Positions 8,224-15,577 of a DNA stretch of 64,000 nucleotides are shown one piece after another (position 1 is the stretch's first letter; every line of letters begins with the position of its first letter). A program made the position numbers and the translations under genes. The stretch covers positions 6,510,001 to 6,574,000 of the forward strand of contig NZ_CP072941.1 of assembly GCF_018069625.1 (NCBI RefSeq), written 5' to 3'. The stretch is from Streptomyces yatensis (GTDB lineage: Bacteria; Actinomycetota; Actinomycetes; Streptomycetales; Streptomycetaceae). The notes beneath the pieces were generated by a model that was not told the DNA's origin, did not search any database, and worked only from the letters and a program-made list of their open reading frames with translations.

Positions 8224-10035
8224 ACACCCCTGCCCCGCCGTCACTTCCTCGCCGGGACCGCCGTCGCGGGCGGGCTGCTGGCCGTCGGCGCTCCGGGGGC
8301 CGCCTCGGCCGCGGGCCGGGTCTCCGCCGAGGGCCGGGTCGACAAGCCGTTCCTGGCCCTGCTCACCGAGGCGGCCGACGCCCGGGTGGCCGAGGTCGTG
8401 GACGGGCTCGACGCGGTCCTCGACCAGCTCGACCACCTCGGCCAGGCGCGCCCCGCCGCCCGGAGCCTGCGGCTGCTCAGCTCCGTGCATGTGTGGGGCG
8501 ACGCCGCCCATCACCACGACGGCGCGCTGCTCGCGCCGATGACCCGGCTCGTGGACGCGCTGGCCGCCGCCCAGTTCGACGACGGCCTCTACGACCAGGG
8601 CGCGGTCCACTCGCCCCCGGACACCGCCTTCTCGATCGTCGATCTGGGCCTGGTGTACGGCCTGCTGGACGCGGACGGCCACAGCGGCACCCGGGCGATC
8701 CGCGCCACCTTGAAGACGATCCTGCTCAAGGCGGGCAAGGGCCTGTCCACCGGCGGGGTGCACACCCCCAACCACCGCTGGAAGGTGTGCGCCGCGCTGG
8801 CCCGGATCAACTCCTTCTGGCCCGACGCCCGCTTCACCCGCCGTATCGACGCCTGGCTGGCCGAGGGCATCGACCAGTACGACAGCGGCCAGTACAGCGA
8901 GCGCAGCGCCACCTACGCGCCCATCGTCACCAACCCGTCGCTGCTGACCCTCGCCCGGCTCACCGAGCGCCCGCGGCTGCATGACCATGTGCGCCGCAAT
9001 CTGGAGGCCACCCTGCACCTCCTGGAGCCGAACGGCGAGGTGGAGACGGTGCATTCGCGCCGCCAGGATCAGAAGAGCCTCAAGCATCTGTCCGAGTACT
9101 GGCTGCAGTTCCGGGCGCTGGCGCTGCGGGAGCGGGACGGGCGGTTCGCGGCCGTCGCCGCCACCATCCAGCGGCGCGGGGCGGACCAGACCTTCGACGA
9201 GACGCCGCTCGGGGACTTCCTGGCCGAGGTGCTGGACCATCCGGAGCTGGCCGCGCCGCTGCCCGAGGCCACCGGGGCGCCCGGGGAGTTCACCTTCCAC
9301 GACCGGGACTGCGGGCTGGTGCGGATCGCGAAGGGGGACAGGAGGACCACCGTCTTCGGCGGCACCGACTTCCCCGACGTCCACGCGATCTCCTCGGGGC
9401 TGTCCACCAACCCGACGTTCTTCAAATGGCGCAAGGGCGCGGCCGTCCTGGACTCGCTCCGGCTGTCCCCGCAGTTCTTCTCGCTCGGCCACTTCCGTGC
9501 CGAGGACGTGGAGCGCACGGCGGACGGCTGGCGGCTGTGGGCCGAGGTGCGGGCCGGATACCATCTGCCGCTGCCGCCCCAGCACCGCCGCCCCGACGGG
9601 CGGTATCCGCTCACCGACGACGGCCGGTTCTGGTCCGCGATGGACTTCCCGCACCGCCCCAAGGAGTGGCGCACCCTGCGCACCGAGATACGGATCGCGG
9701 AGGCCGACGGCGGCTGGAACCTGGACGTCGAGATCGGCGAGTCCGAGGTCCCGTTCGCCCTCGAACTGTGCTTCCGCTCCGGCGGAAAGCTGACCGGGGT
9801 CGCTCCCGTGACCGGCCAGAAGGACACGTATCAGCTGGTCAAGGGGTACGGGACCTATACGGCGGGCGATGACGTGATCACCTTCGGGCCCGGTAACGGC
9901 AGCGGTCCGCGCCAGCCCGCCGTCGTGGACTCCGGTGAGCGCTACAGCTGGATGGCCGGCGATCTGACCCCGGCGGGACAGCGGGTCCTGATCACCGGGC
10001 GTTCGCCCCTGCGCTATCGGCTGACGCTGCGCTAA
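8221..10035 (+). CDS. Tat-exported protein, possible polysaccharide lyase (heparinase-like)
   Basis: A 604-residue protein. Residues 6-7 (RRHFL) and the following Ala/Gly-rich segment ending AASAAG form a twin-arginine signal with a likely cleavage near residue 30. The middle part is helical and resembles the alpha-toroid of heparinase II/III-type lyases, with a TPNHRW motif (Asn184-His185) and a Tyr-rich QYSERSATYA segment (about residues 225-234) where such lyases place Asn/His and Tyr catalytic residues. The C-terminal half looks beta-rich. I infer an extracellular enzyme releasing the sugar taken up by the importer upstream; the lyase assignment is tentative. Confidence 0.6.
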   Translation: MTPLPRRHFLAGTAVAGGLLAVGAPGAASAAGRVSAEGRVDKPFLALLTEAADARVAEVVDGLDAVLDQLDHLGQARPAARSLRLLSSVHVWGDAAHHHDGALLAPMTRLVDALAAAQFDDGLYDQGAVHSPPDTAFSIVDLGLVYGLLDADGHSGTRAIRATLKTILLKAGKGLSTGGVHTPNHRWKVCAALARINSFWPDARFTRRIDAWLAEGIDQYDSGQYSERSATYAPIVTNPSLLTLARLTERPRLHDHVRRNLEATLHLLEPNGEVETVHSRRQDQKSLKHLSEYWLQFRALALRERDGRFAAVAATIQRRGADQTFDETPLGDFLAEVLDHPELAAPLPEATGAPGEFTFHDRDCGLVRIAKGDRRTTVFGGTDFPDVHAISSGLSTNPTFFKWRKGAAVLDSLRLSPQFFSLGHFRAEDVERTADGWRLWAEVRAGYHLPLPPQHRRPDGRYPLTDDGRFWSAMDFPHRPKEWRTLRTEIRIAEADGGWNLDVEIGESEVPFALELCFRSGGKLTGVAPVTGQKDTYQLVKGYGTYTAGDDVITFGPGNGSGPRQPAVVDSGERYSWMAGDLTPAGQRVLITGRSPLRYRLTLR

Positions 10036-10110
10036 AGCGCTGACTGTCCCGCGTTCGCCCCCGTGTTCGCTCTGTACAGGGGCGGGGCGGGGCGGTTAGC
10101 GTTGATTCTA

Positions 10111-10122
10111 GAAAGCGCTTAC
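10111..10122. promoter_or_regulatory. Second copy of the LacI-type operator
   Basis: GAAAGCGCTTAC matches the operator at 1489-1500 in 11 of 12 positions and lies 29 bases before the GTG start at 10152. A partial copy (AAAGCGCT, 10034-10041) overlaps the stop of the preceding gene. This supports a common regulator for both runs of genes. Confidence 0.65.
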
Positions 10123-10151
10123 TGTTACTCGCGGTGAGGAGAAGAACCCAC

Positions 10152-11312
10152 GTGACACGCAAGACAGTGCGGATCGCCATGAACGGTGTGACCGGCCGGA
10201 TGGGCTACCGCCAGCACCTCGTCCGCTCTCTCCTCGCCATCCGCGAACAGGGCGGCCTGGACCTCGGCGACGGCACCGTGCTGTGGCCCGAGCCGCTGCT
10301 CGTCGGCCGCCGGGAACACGCGCTCAAGGAGATGGCCGAGCGCCACGGCCTCGACCCGGTCGCGGACGTCTCGACCGACCTGGAGGCCGTGCTCGCGGAC
10401 GAGCGCGTCGACATCTACTTCGACGCCCAGGTCACCGCCGCCCGCGAGGAGGCCATCAAGAAGGCCGTCGCGGCGGGCAAGCACATCTACACCGAGAAGC
10501 CGACCGCCACCGGTCTGGAAGGCGCCCTGGAGCTGGCCCGGCTCGCCGAGGCGGCGGGCGTCAAGCACGGGGTCGTCCAGGACAAGATCTTCCTGCCGGG
10601 GCTGCTGAAGCTCAAGCGGCTCATCGACGGCGGCTTCTTCGGCAGAATCCTTTCCGTGCGCGGGGAGTTCGGCTACTGGGTCTTCGAGGGCGACTGGCAG
10701 AGCGCCCAGCGGCCCTCCTGGAACTACCGGTCCGAGGACGGCGGCGGCATCGTCGTCGACATGTTCCCGCACTGGGAGTACGTGCTGCACGAGCTGTTCG
10801 GCGCCGTGCGCACCGTCCAGGCGCAGGCCACCACCCACATCCCGACGCGCTGGGACGAGCGGGGCAAGCCGTACGAGGCCACCGCCGACGACGCGGCCTA
10901 CGGCGTCTTCCAGCTCGAGGGCGGCGCCATCGCCCAGATCAACTCCTCCTGGGCGGTCCGGGTCAACCGTGACGAGCTGGTCGAGTTCCAGGTCGACGGC
11001 ACCGAGGGCTCGGCCGTCGCGGGGCTGCGCAACTGCCGCGTCCAGCACCGCTCGCACACCCCCAAGCCGGTCTGGAACCCCGATCTGCCCGCCACCGAGT
11101 CCTTCCGCGAGCAGTGGCAGGAGGTGCCGGACAACGAGGAGTTCGACAACGGCTTCAAGACGCAGTGGGAGCTCTTCCTGCGCCATGTCGCGCTCGACGA
11201 GCCCTGGCGCTGGGACCTGCTGGCCGGGGCGCGCGGCGTCCAGCTCGCCGAGCTGGGCCTGAAGTCGTCGGCCGAGGGCCGCCGGCTCGACGTACCGGAG
11301 CTGAGCCTGTGA
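10152..11312 (+). CDS. Gfo/Idh/MocA-family oxidoreductase (second of the locus)
   Basis: A 386-residue dehydrogenase. The N-terminus reads VRIAMNGVTGRMGYRQHLV, a variant Rossmann nucleotide-binding loop; TEKPTATGL gives the catalytic-lysine EKP motif (about residue 113), and GGGIVVDMFPHWEYVLHELFG corresponds to the substrate-binding helix. The GTG at 10152 is preceded by AGGAG at 10136-10140; an upstream GTG at 10134 would place the start within that ribosome site. The stop overlaps the next gene's GTG (GTGA). Probably acts with the two following enzymes on a keto-sugar intermediate. Confidence 0.88.
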   Translation: MTRKTVRIAMNGVTGRMGYRQHLVRSLLAIREQGGLDLGDGTVLWPEPLLVGRREHALKEMAERHGLDPVADVSTDLEAVLADERVDIYFDAQVTAAREEAIKKAVAAGKHIYTEKPTATGLEGALELARLAEAAGVKHGVVQDKIFLPGLLKLKRLIDGGFFGRILSVRGEFGYWVFEGDWQSAQRPSWNYRSEDGGGIVVDMFPHWEYVLHELFGAVRTVQAQATTHIPTRWDERGKPYEATADDAAYGVFQLEGGAIAQINSSWAVRVNRDELVEFQVDGTEGSAVAGLRNCRVQHRSHTPKPVWNPDLPATESFREQWQEVPDNEEFDNGFKTQWELFLRHVALDEPWRWDLLAGARGVQLAELGLKSSAEGRRLDVPELSL

Positions 11313-12478
11313 CCGTCCACCTCCCCGCGCCGGGCGGCACGACCCGGCCCTACGAACCCCGCACCGAACCGCTGTCGCTCACCCCCGGGGCCCCCTTCAC
11401 CTCCCGCGTCGTCTTCTCGGCCGCCCATGTGGTGGCCGACCCGTACGCCGATGTGACCCCCGACAGCCCGGCCGCCGTCGACTGGGACGCCACCCTGGCC
11501 TTCCGCCGCCATCTGTGGTCGCACGGACTGGGCGTGGCCGAGGCCATGGACACCGCCCAGCGCGGCATGGGCCTGGACTGGGCGGGCGCCGCCGAGCTGA
11601 TCCGCCGCTCGGCGGCCGAGGCGAAGGCGGTCGGCGGCCGGATCGCCTGCGGCGTCGGCACCGACCAGCTCCCCGCCACCGAGATCGGCTACCCCTACAG
11701 CGTGGCCGAGGTCCGGGCCGCCTACGAGGAACAGCTCGCCGTCTGCGAGGAGTCCGGCGCCCAGGCCATCCTGATGGCCTCGCGCGCCCTGTGCGCCGTG
11801 GCCAAGGGCCCCGAGGACTATCTCGAGGTCTACGGCCATCTGCTGCGCCAGTCCGCCGAGCCGGTGATCCTGCACTGGCTGGGCCCGATGTTCGACCCGG
11901 CCCTGGAGGGCTACTGGGGCAGCACCGACCTGGACGCCGCCACCCGCACCTTCCTCGATGTGATCGCCGCCCACCCCGACAAGGTCGACGGCATCAAGGT
12001 CTCCCTGCTGGACGCCCAGCGCGAGATCGACCTGCGGCGCAAACTGCCGGACGGGGTGCGCTGCTACACGGGCGACGACTTCCACTACCCCGAGCTGATC
12101 GAGGGCGACGACCGGGGCTTCAGCCACGCCCTGCTCGGCATCTTCGACCCGCTGGGCCCGCTGGCGGCCGAGGCCGTGCGCAGGCTGGACACCGGTGACG
12201 CCACCGCCTTCCGGGCGCTGCTGGACCCGACGGTGGAACTCTCCCGCCACCTCTTCCAGACCCCGACCCGCTACTACAAGACGGGCGTGGTGCTGCTGGC
12301 CTGGCTGGCGGGCCACCAGTCGCACTTCACGATGGTCGGCGGCCTGCAGTCGGCCCGTTCGCTGCCGCATCTGGCGCGGGCGTACGAACTCGCCGACGGC
12401 CTCGGCCTGTTCCCGGATCCGGGGCTGGCCGAGTCCCGGATGAAGGACCTGCTGTCCGTGTACGGAGTCACCCGATGA
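11309..12478 (+). CDS. DUF993-family protein (DapA-like aldolase fold)
   Basis: A 389-residue protein of the DUF993 family, which has the TIM-barrel fold of dihydrodipicolinate synthase. KVDGIKVSLLD carries a lysine where DapA-type enzymes form the Schiff base. QAILMASRAL and YTGDDFHYPELI are other conserved blocks. The predicted chemistry is a retro-aldol or hydration/dehydration of a keto acid or keto sugar; substrate unknown. The GTG at 11309 overlaps the previous stop and gives a protein beginning before the conserved ARVVFSAAHVVADP-like region. It overlaps the next ATG by 4 bases. Confidence 0.8.
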   Translation: MTVHLPAPGGTTRPYEPRTEPLSLTPGAPFTSRVVFSAAHVVADPYADVTPDSPAAVDWDATLAFRRHLWSHGLGVAEAMDTAQRGMGLDWAGAAELIRRSAAEAKAVGGRIACGVGTDQLPATEIGYPYSVAEVRAAYEEQLAVCEESGAQAILMASRALCAVAKGPEDYLEVYGHLLRQSAEPVILHWLGPMFDPALEGYWGSTDLDAATRTFLDVIAAHPDKVDGIKVSLLDAQREIDLRRKLPDGVRCYTGDDFHYPELIEGDDRGFSHALLGIFDPLGPLAAEAVRRLDTGDATAFRALLDPTVELSRHLFQTPTRYYKTGVVLLAWLAGHQSHFTMVGGLQSARSLPHLARAYELADGLGLFPDPGLAESRMKDLLSVYGVTR

Positions 12479-13305
12479 GCGCCTTGTCCCGGCTGAGCCT
12501 CAACCAGGAAACGATCAAACAGTGGTCGCTGCCCGAGCTGGCCGAGGGCTGCGTCAAGGCGGGCGTCACGGGCGTGGGCCTGTGGCGCGAGCCGGTCCAG
12601 AAGTACGGCGTGGAGGAGGCCGCCGAGCTGGTGCGGAACGCGGGCCTGACCGTCACCAGCCTGTGCCGGGGCGGCTTCTTCACCGCGAGCGAGCCCGAGG
12701 CGCGCGCCACGGCCCTGGCCGACAACCGCCGGGCCATCGAGGAGGCCGCCACCCTGGGCACCGACACCCTGGTCCTGGTCTCCGGCGGCCTCCCGCCCGG
12801 CAGCCGCGACCTCTTCGCCGCCCGCGAGCGCATCGCCGACGCACTGGGCGAGCTGGCCCCGTACGCCGCCGACCACGGCGTCCGCCTGGCCATCGAGCCC
12901 CTGCACCCCATGTTCGCCTCCGACCGCTGTGTGGTCTCCACCCTCGCCCAGGCCCTCGACCTGGCCGAGCGCTTCCCGGCGGACCAGGTGGGCGTGATCG
13001 TGGACACCTACCACCTGTGGTGGGACGACACCGTGGCGGACCAGATCGCCCGCGCGGGCGCGGGCGGCCGCATCGCCGCCTTCCAGCTCGCCGACTGGAT
13101 CACGCCCCTCCCCGAGGGCGTCCTGCTGGGCCGGGGCCAACTCGGCGACGGCTCGGTCGACTTCCGCTGGTTCCGCGAACAGGTCGACGCCACGGGCTAC
13201 ACCGGCCCGATCGAGGTGGAGATCTTCAACCCGGACCTGTGGGCCCGGGACGGCGCGGAGGTCCTGGCCGAGGTCGCCGACCGCTATCGGGCGCTGGTGC
13301 TCTGA
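12475..13305 (+). CDS. Sugar phosphate isomerase/epimerase (AP endonuclease 2-like TIM barrel)
   Basis: A 276-residue xylose-isomerase-like TIM barrel. LAIEPLHPMF supplies the conserved Glu, VIVDTYHLWW the Asp-x-x-His pair, and IEVEIFNPDLW the final Glu of the divalent-metal site. Typical members are keto-sugar isomerases, epimerases or inosose dehydratase relatives. It is the last gene of the run, coupled by ATGA overlap to the DUF993 gene, and faces the convergent gene at 13325 across 19 bases. Confidence 0.85.
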   Translation: MSALSRLSLNQETIKQWSLPELAEGCVKAGVTGVGLWREPVQKYGVEEAAELVRNAGLTVTSLCRGGFFTASEPEARATALADNRRAIEEAATLGTDTLVLVSGGLPPGSRDLFAARERIADALGELAPYAADHGVRLAIEPLHPMFASDRCVVSTLAQALDLAERFPADQVGVIVDTYHLWWDDTVADQIARAGAGGRIAAFQLADWITPLPEGVLLGRGQLGDGSVDFRWFREQVDATGYTGPIEVEIFNPDLWARDGAEVLAEVADRYRALVL

Positions 13306-13324
13306 GGGGGCGTCCGGGATCGCG

Positions 13325-13684
13325 TCAGCCCTGGGTGGCGGCGGAGGTCGAGGTCGGGGTTCCGGGCGGTGAGGTGGGGGAGGGCCGGGTCGGCGTCCCC
13401 GTGTGGGACGAGGGGACCGAGGTGGCCGGAGGCGAGGTGCGGGGGTCGCGGGCGGGCGGGGTCGGGCGGTGGTCCTCCGGGGAGCCGGACAGCAGCAGGA
13501 AGGCCACGGCCGCCGCCGCTGCCGCCGCCACGGCGACGGTGGACGCGACCCGCCGGATCCGCCGGGTGCCCCAGGCCGGGCCGGTGGGCGGCCGGTACGG
13601 GGACAGCTCATGGGCGTCGATGAGCCGCGCACGGGCGTCGAGCGCGGCGCGCAACCGTTCCTCGACGGGTGGGGGAGTGCTCAT
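13325..13684 (-). CDS. Small single-pass membrane protein, putative partner of the ECF sigma factor
   Basis: A 119-residue protein: cytoplasmic N-terminus of about 45 residues, one Ala/Val-rich transmembrane helix (about residues 48-68), then a Pro/Thr/Ser-rich extracytoplasmic tail. It overlaps the sigma-factor stop by 4 bases and is therefore co-translated with it, the usual place for an anti-sigma factor. I see no His-Cys zinc-binding motif of the ZAS class, so an anti-sigma role is inferred only from position and topology. Confidence 0.7.
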   Translation of the reverse strand: MSTPPPVEERLRAALDARARLIDAHELSPYRPPTGPAWGTRRIRRVASTVAVAAAAAAAVAFLLLSGSPEDHRPTPPARDPRTSPPATSVPSSHTGTPTRPSPTSPPGTPTSTSAATQG

Positions 13685-14313
13685 CGGGCCGCCTCCAGCA
13701 GCTTTTCCAGAGTGACGAGCGCACGGCTCGCGGTCGACTTCACGGTGCCTCGGGAGACGCCCAGCGTTTCGGCTATCTGGGCCTCGGTCAGCTCCGACCA
13801 GTAGCGCAGCACCAGCACCTCGCGCTGCCGCGCGGTGAGCCGGGCCAGCGCGTCGAGGACCTGCCGGTGTTCCTCGGCGAGCAGCAGCGGCTCGTCCACC
13901 GGCGCTCCCGGCCCCTGGTACGGCGGGGTGTAGGCGCGCGCCGTACGCCGTCGGCGCAGCACCGAGCGGGCCGCGTTGACCACGGCGGTGTGCAGGTAGG
14001 CGTGCGCGTCCTGGAGGCTGTCCAGCCGTGAGCCGTGCCGGCGGCAGACGGCGGCGAAGGCGTCCTGGACGACGTCCTCGGCGGTGTGCAGATCGTCCAC
14101 CAGGAAGACCGCCAGCCGGATCATGTCCAGCCGCCGGGCCTGGTACAGATCGGCCAGCGTGGGGCCGGGCTCCCCGTCGCCCCGGCCGCCCACCGGCCTC
14201 AGCGCCCGCAGCCGCCGCCCGGCGCGCCCCGTCTCCACCGGCGGTGTCGAGGCGGTCGTCCGGGCGCGGCGGAGCAGCCGGGTCCACCAGGGCAGGACAA
14301 GAGTGAGCTGCAT
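13681..14313 (-). CDS. ECF RNA polymerase sigma factor (SigE-family)
   Basis: A 210-residue ECF sigma factor. Sigma region 2 spans about residues 50-115 (LADLYQARRLDMIRLAVFLV, then TAEDVVQDAFAAV) and region 4 about residues 145-205 (LTARQREVLVLRYWSELTEA followed by the TLGVSRGTVKSTASRA helix-turn-helix). It recruits RNA polymerase to a stress or envelope regulon. It lies directly upstream of a single-pass membrane protein and downstream of a Pro-rich membrane protein on the same strand, separated from the latter by a terminator. Confidence 0.92.
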   Translation of the reverse strand: MQLTLVLPWWTRLLRRARTTASTPPVETGRAGRRLRALRPVGGRGDGEPGPTLADLYQARRLDMIRLAVFLVDDLHTAEDVVQDAFAAVCRRHGSRLDSLQDAHAYLHTAVVNAARSVLRRRRTARAYTPPYQGPGAPVDEPLLLAEEHRQVLDALARLTARQREVLVLRYWSELTEAQIAETLGVSRGTVKSTASRALVTLEKLLEAAR

Positions 14314-14334
14314 CGTCCTCGTTCACCTCATCGG

Positions 14335-14370
14335 TGGGGCGGGGCCGGCTCCGGAACCGGCCCCGCCCCA
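14335..14370 (-). terminator. Strong hairpin terminating the Pro-rich repeat gene
   Basis: TGGGGCGGGGCCGG (14335-14348) pairs perfectly with 14357-14370 around an 8-base loop. It lies 14 bases beyond the stop of the repeat-protein gene (transcribed leftward) and upstream of the sigma-factor gene. Confidence 0.8.
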
Positions 14371-14383
14371 TCCGTGGTTGTGG

Positions 14384-14812
14384 CTAGCGACCGGCCTTGG
14401 CGGGGGCGGGCTCGGTGGGCTCGGGCTTGCTGGTGGGCGGCTCGGTGGGCGCGGGCTTCGTGGGCTCGGGCGCGCTGGTCGGCGGCTCCGTCGGCGCGGG
14501 CTTGGTGGGCGCGGGCTTGCTGGTGGGCGGCTCGGTGGGCGCGGGCTTGGTGGGCGCGGGCTTGCTGGTGGGCGGCTCGGTGGGCGCCGGCTTGGTGGGC
14601 GCGGGCTTGCTGGTGGGCGGCTCGGTGGGCGCCGGCTTGGTGGGCGCGGGCTTCGAGGTTGCCGCCGGGGCCGGCTTGGCCGGGCCGGCGTGGTCGCCGG
14701 TGGCCGCCTGGGCGGCGATGCCCCCGCCCACGATCAGGGCGATACCGGCGGCCGACCCCAGGATCCAGGGGCGCAGACGGCGGTTGGGCTTCTTGGCGCG
14801 GTCGTGCTGCAT
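14384..14812 (-). CDS. Membrane-anchored proline-rich repeat protein
   Basis: A 142-residue protein with a basic cytoplasmic N-terminus (RAKKPNRRLRPW), one hydrophobic segment (about residues 15-35, SAAGIALIVGGGIAAQAATG) that may act as anchor or signal peptide, and then a tail made almost entirely of a 15-residue unit TSKPAPTKPAPTEPP in about five and a half copies. Such Pro/Thr/Lys tails typically span or bind the peptidoglycan. The ATG at 14812 has GGGAG 8 bases upstream; a longer reading from 14923 lacks one. It probably belongs to the envelope context of the adjacent ECF sigma factor. No enzymatic domain is visible. Confidence 0.75.
   Translation of the reverse strand: MQHDRAKKPNRRLRPWILGSAAGIALIVGGGIAAQAATGDHAGPAKPAPAATSKPAPTKPAPTEPPTSKPAPTKPAPTEPPTSKPAPTKPAPTEPPTSKPAPTKPAPTEPPTSAPEPTKPAPTEPPTSKPEPTEPAPAKAGR
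14406..14665 (-). repeat. 45-bp in-frame tandem repeat
   Basis: The DNA encoding the Pro-rich tail is a 45-bp tandem repeat in about five and a half units. The upstream four units are nearly identical and the last ones diverge (Ser-Ala-Pro-Glu, Lys-Pro-Glu). Copy number is expected to vary between strains by slippage. Confidence 0.85.
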
Positions 14813-15057
14813 ACGGAACGACTCCCGGAAGGATTGAGCGAACGCTGATGGGGAGGCGCGCACCGAGGGCCCGAAGGACCCGTTCCGGAACCCGCCTTCA
14901 TCCCACCAGACGTCCGGCCCCACCCGAGGTTGTCGCGCCCCGGAAAAATCTTTCGCCGATCGCCGTGCAACCGTTCCGGCCCTTGGCGGGTCGTATCTGG
15001 CATCGGGCTTCCGGGGGGATCCGGGGGGGATCGAGAGGAAGCCCTGGGAGGGGAAAA

Positions 15058-15088
15058 CGAGGGGCCCGGACCACGGCCGGGCCCCTCG
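15058..15088 (-). terminator. Terminator of the ribose operon
   Basis: CGAGGGGCCCGG (15058-15069) pairs with CCGGGCCCCTCG (15077-15088) around a 7-base loop, about 95 bases past the rbsD stop. Apart from this hairpin I see no gene or other signal in the 369-base gap 14813-15181. Confidence 0.75.
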
Positions 15089-15181
15089 AAATGTCCCGCG
15101 CCCCGCCGGGCCCGCGGCTCAGCGGCGCGTCGTACGCCTCAGCGGCTCAGTTCGCACGCCTCGGCGGCGCGTTCGCGGGTC

Positions 15182-15577
15182 TCAGAACGGCACCCCGCAC
15201 CGCAGCAGCACATTCGCGTACGGCCGCGCCTCCCCCGTACGCACCACCAGCCTCGCCCGTCCCGTCATCGTCTTCAGCTCCTCATGCGGGACCAGGTCCA
15301 GCGCGGGAGCCGGGAAGAGACGGTCGAGCAGGGCGGTCGCCCCGGGGTTGTGGTCGCGTACCTCCCGCGCCGCCGTGGCCGCCTCGACCACCAGCTCGTC
15401 CAGCAGCCCGGTGAGCACCCGCTCGAACGACGGCACCCCGGCCGTGAAGGCGAGGTCCACCACGAACGGCCCGTCCGGTATCGGAAGGCCCGCGTCGCAC
15501 ACCATCACCGTGTCGGTGTGGCCCAACAGGGCGATGCCCGCGCTCAGATGGCGGTTGAGAATCCCGGACCGCTTCAC
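15182..15577 (-). CDS. rbsD: D-ribose pyranase
   Basis: A 131-residue protein, the usual RbsD length. KRSGILNRHLSAGIALLGHTD at the N-terminus holds the conserved catalytic His of the pyranase active site, and GEARPYANVLLRCGVPF at the C-terminus is the RbsD signature. It interconverts pyranose and furanose forms of ribose to supply the kinase. The GTG start at 15577 overlaps the rbsK stop by 4 bases and matches the start of known RbsD proteins; longer readings run into rbsK. Confidence 0.93.
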   Translation of the reverse strand: MKRSGILNRHLSAGIALLGHTDTVMVCDAGLPIPDGPFVVDLAFTAGVPSFERVLTGLLDELVVEAATAAREVRDHNPGATALLDRLFPAPALDLVPHEELKTMTGRARLVVRTGEARPYANVLLRCGVPF

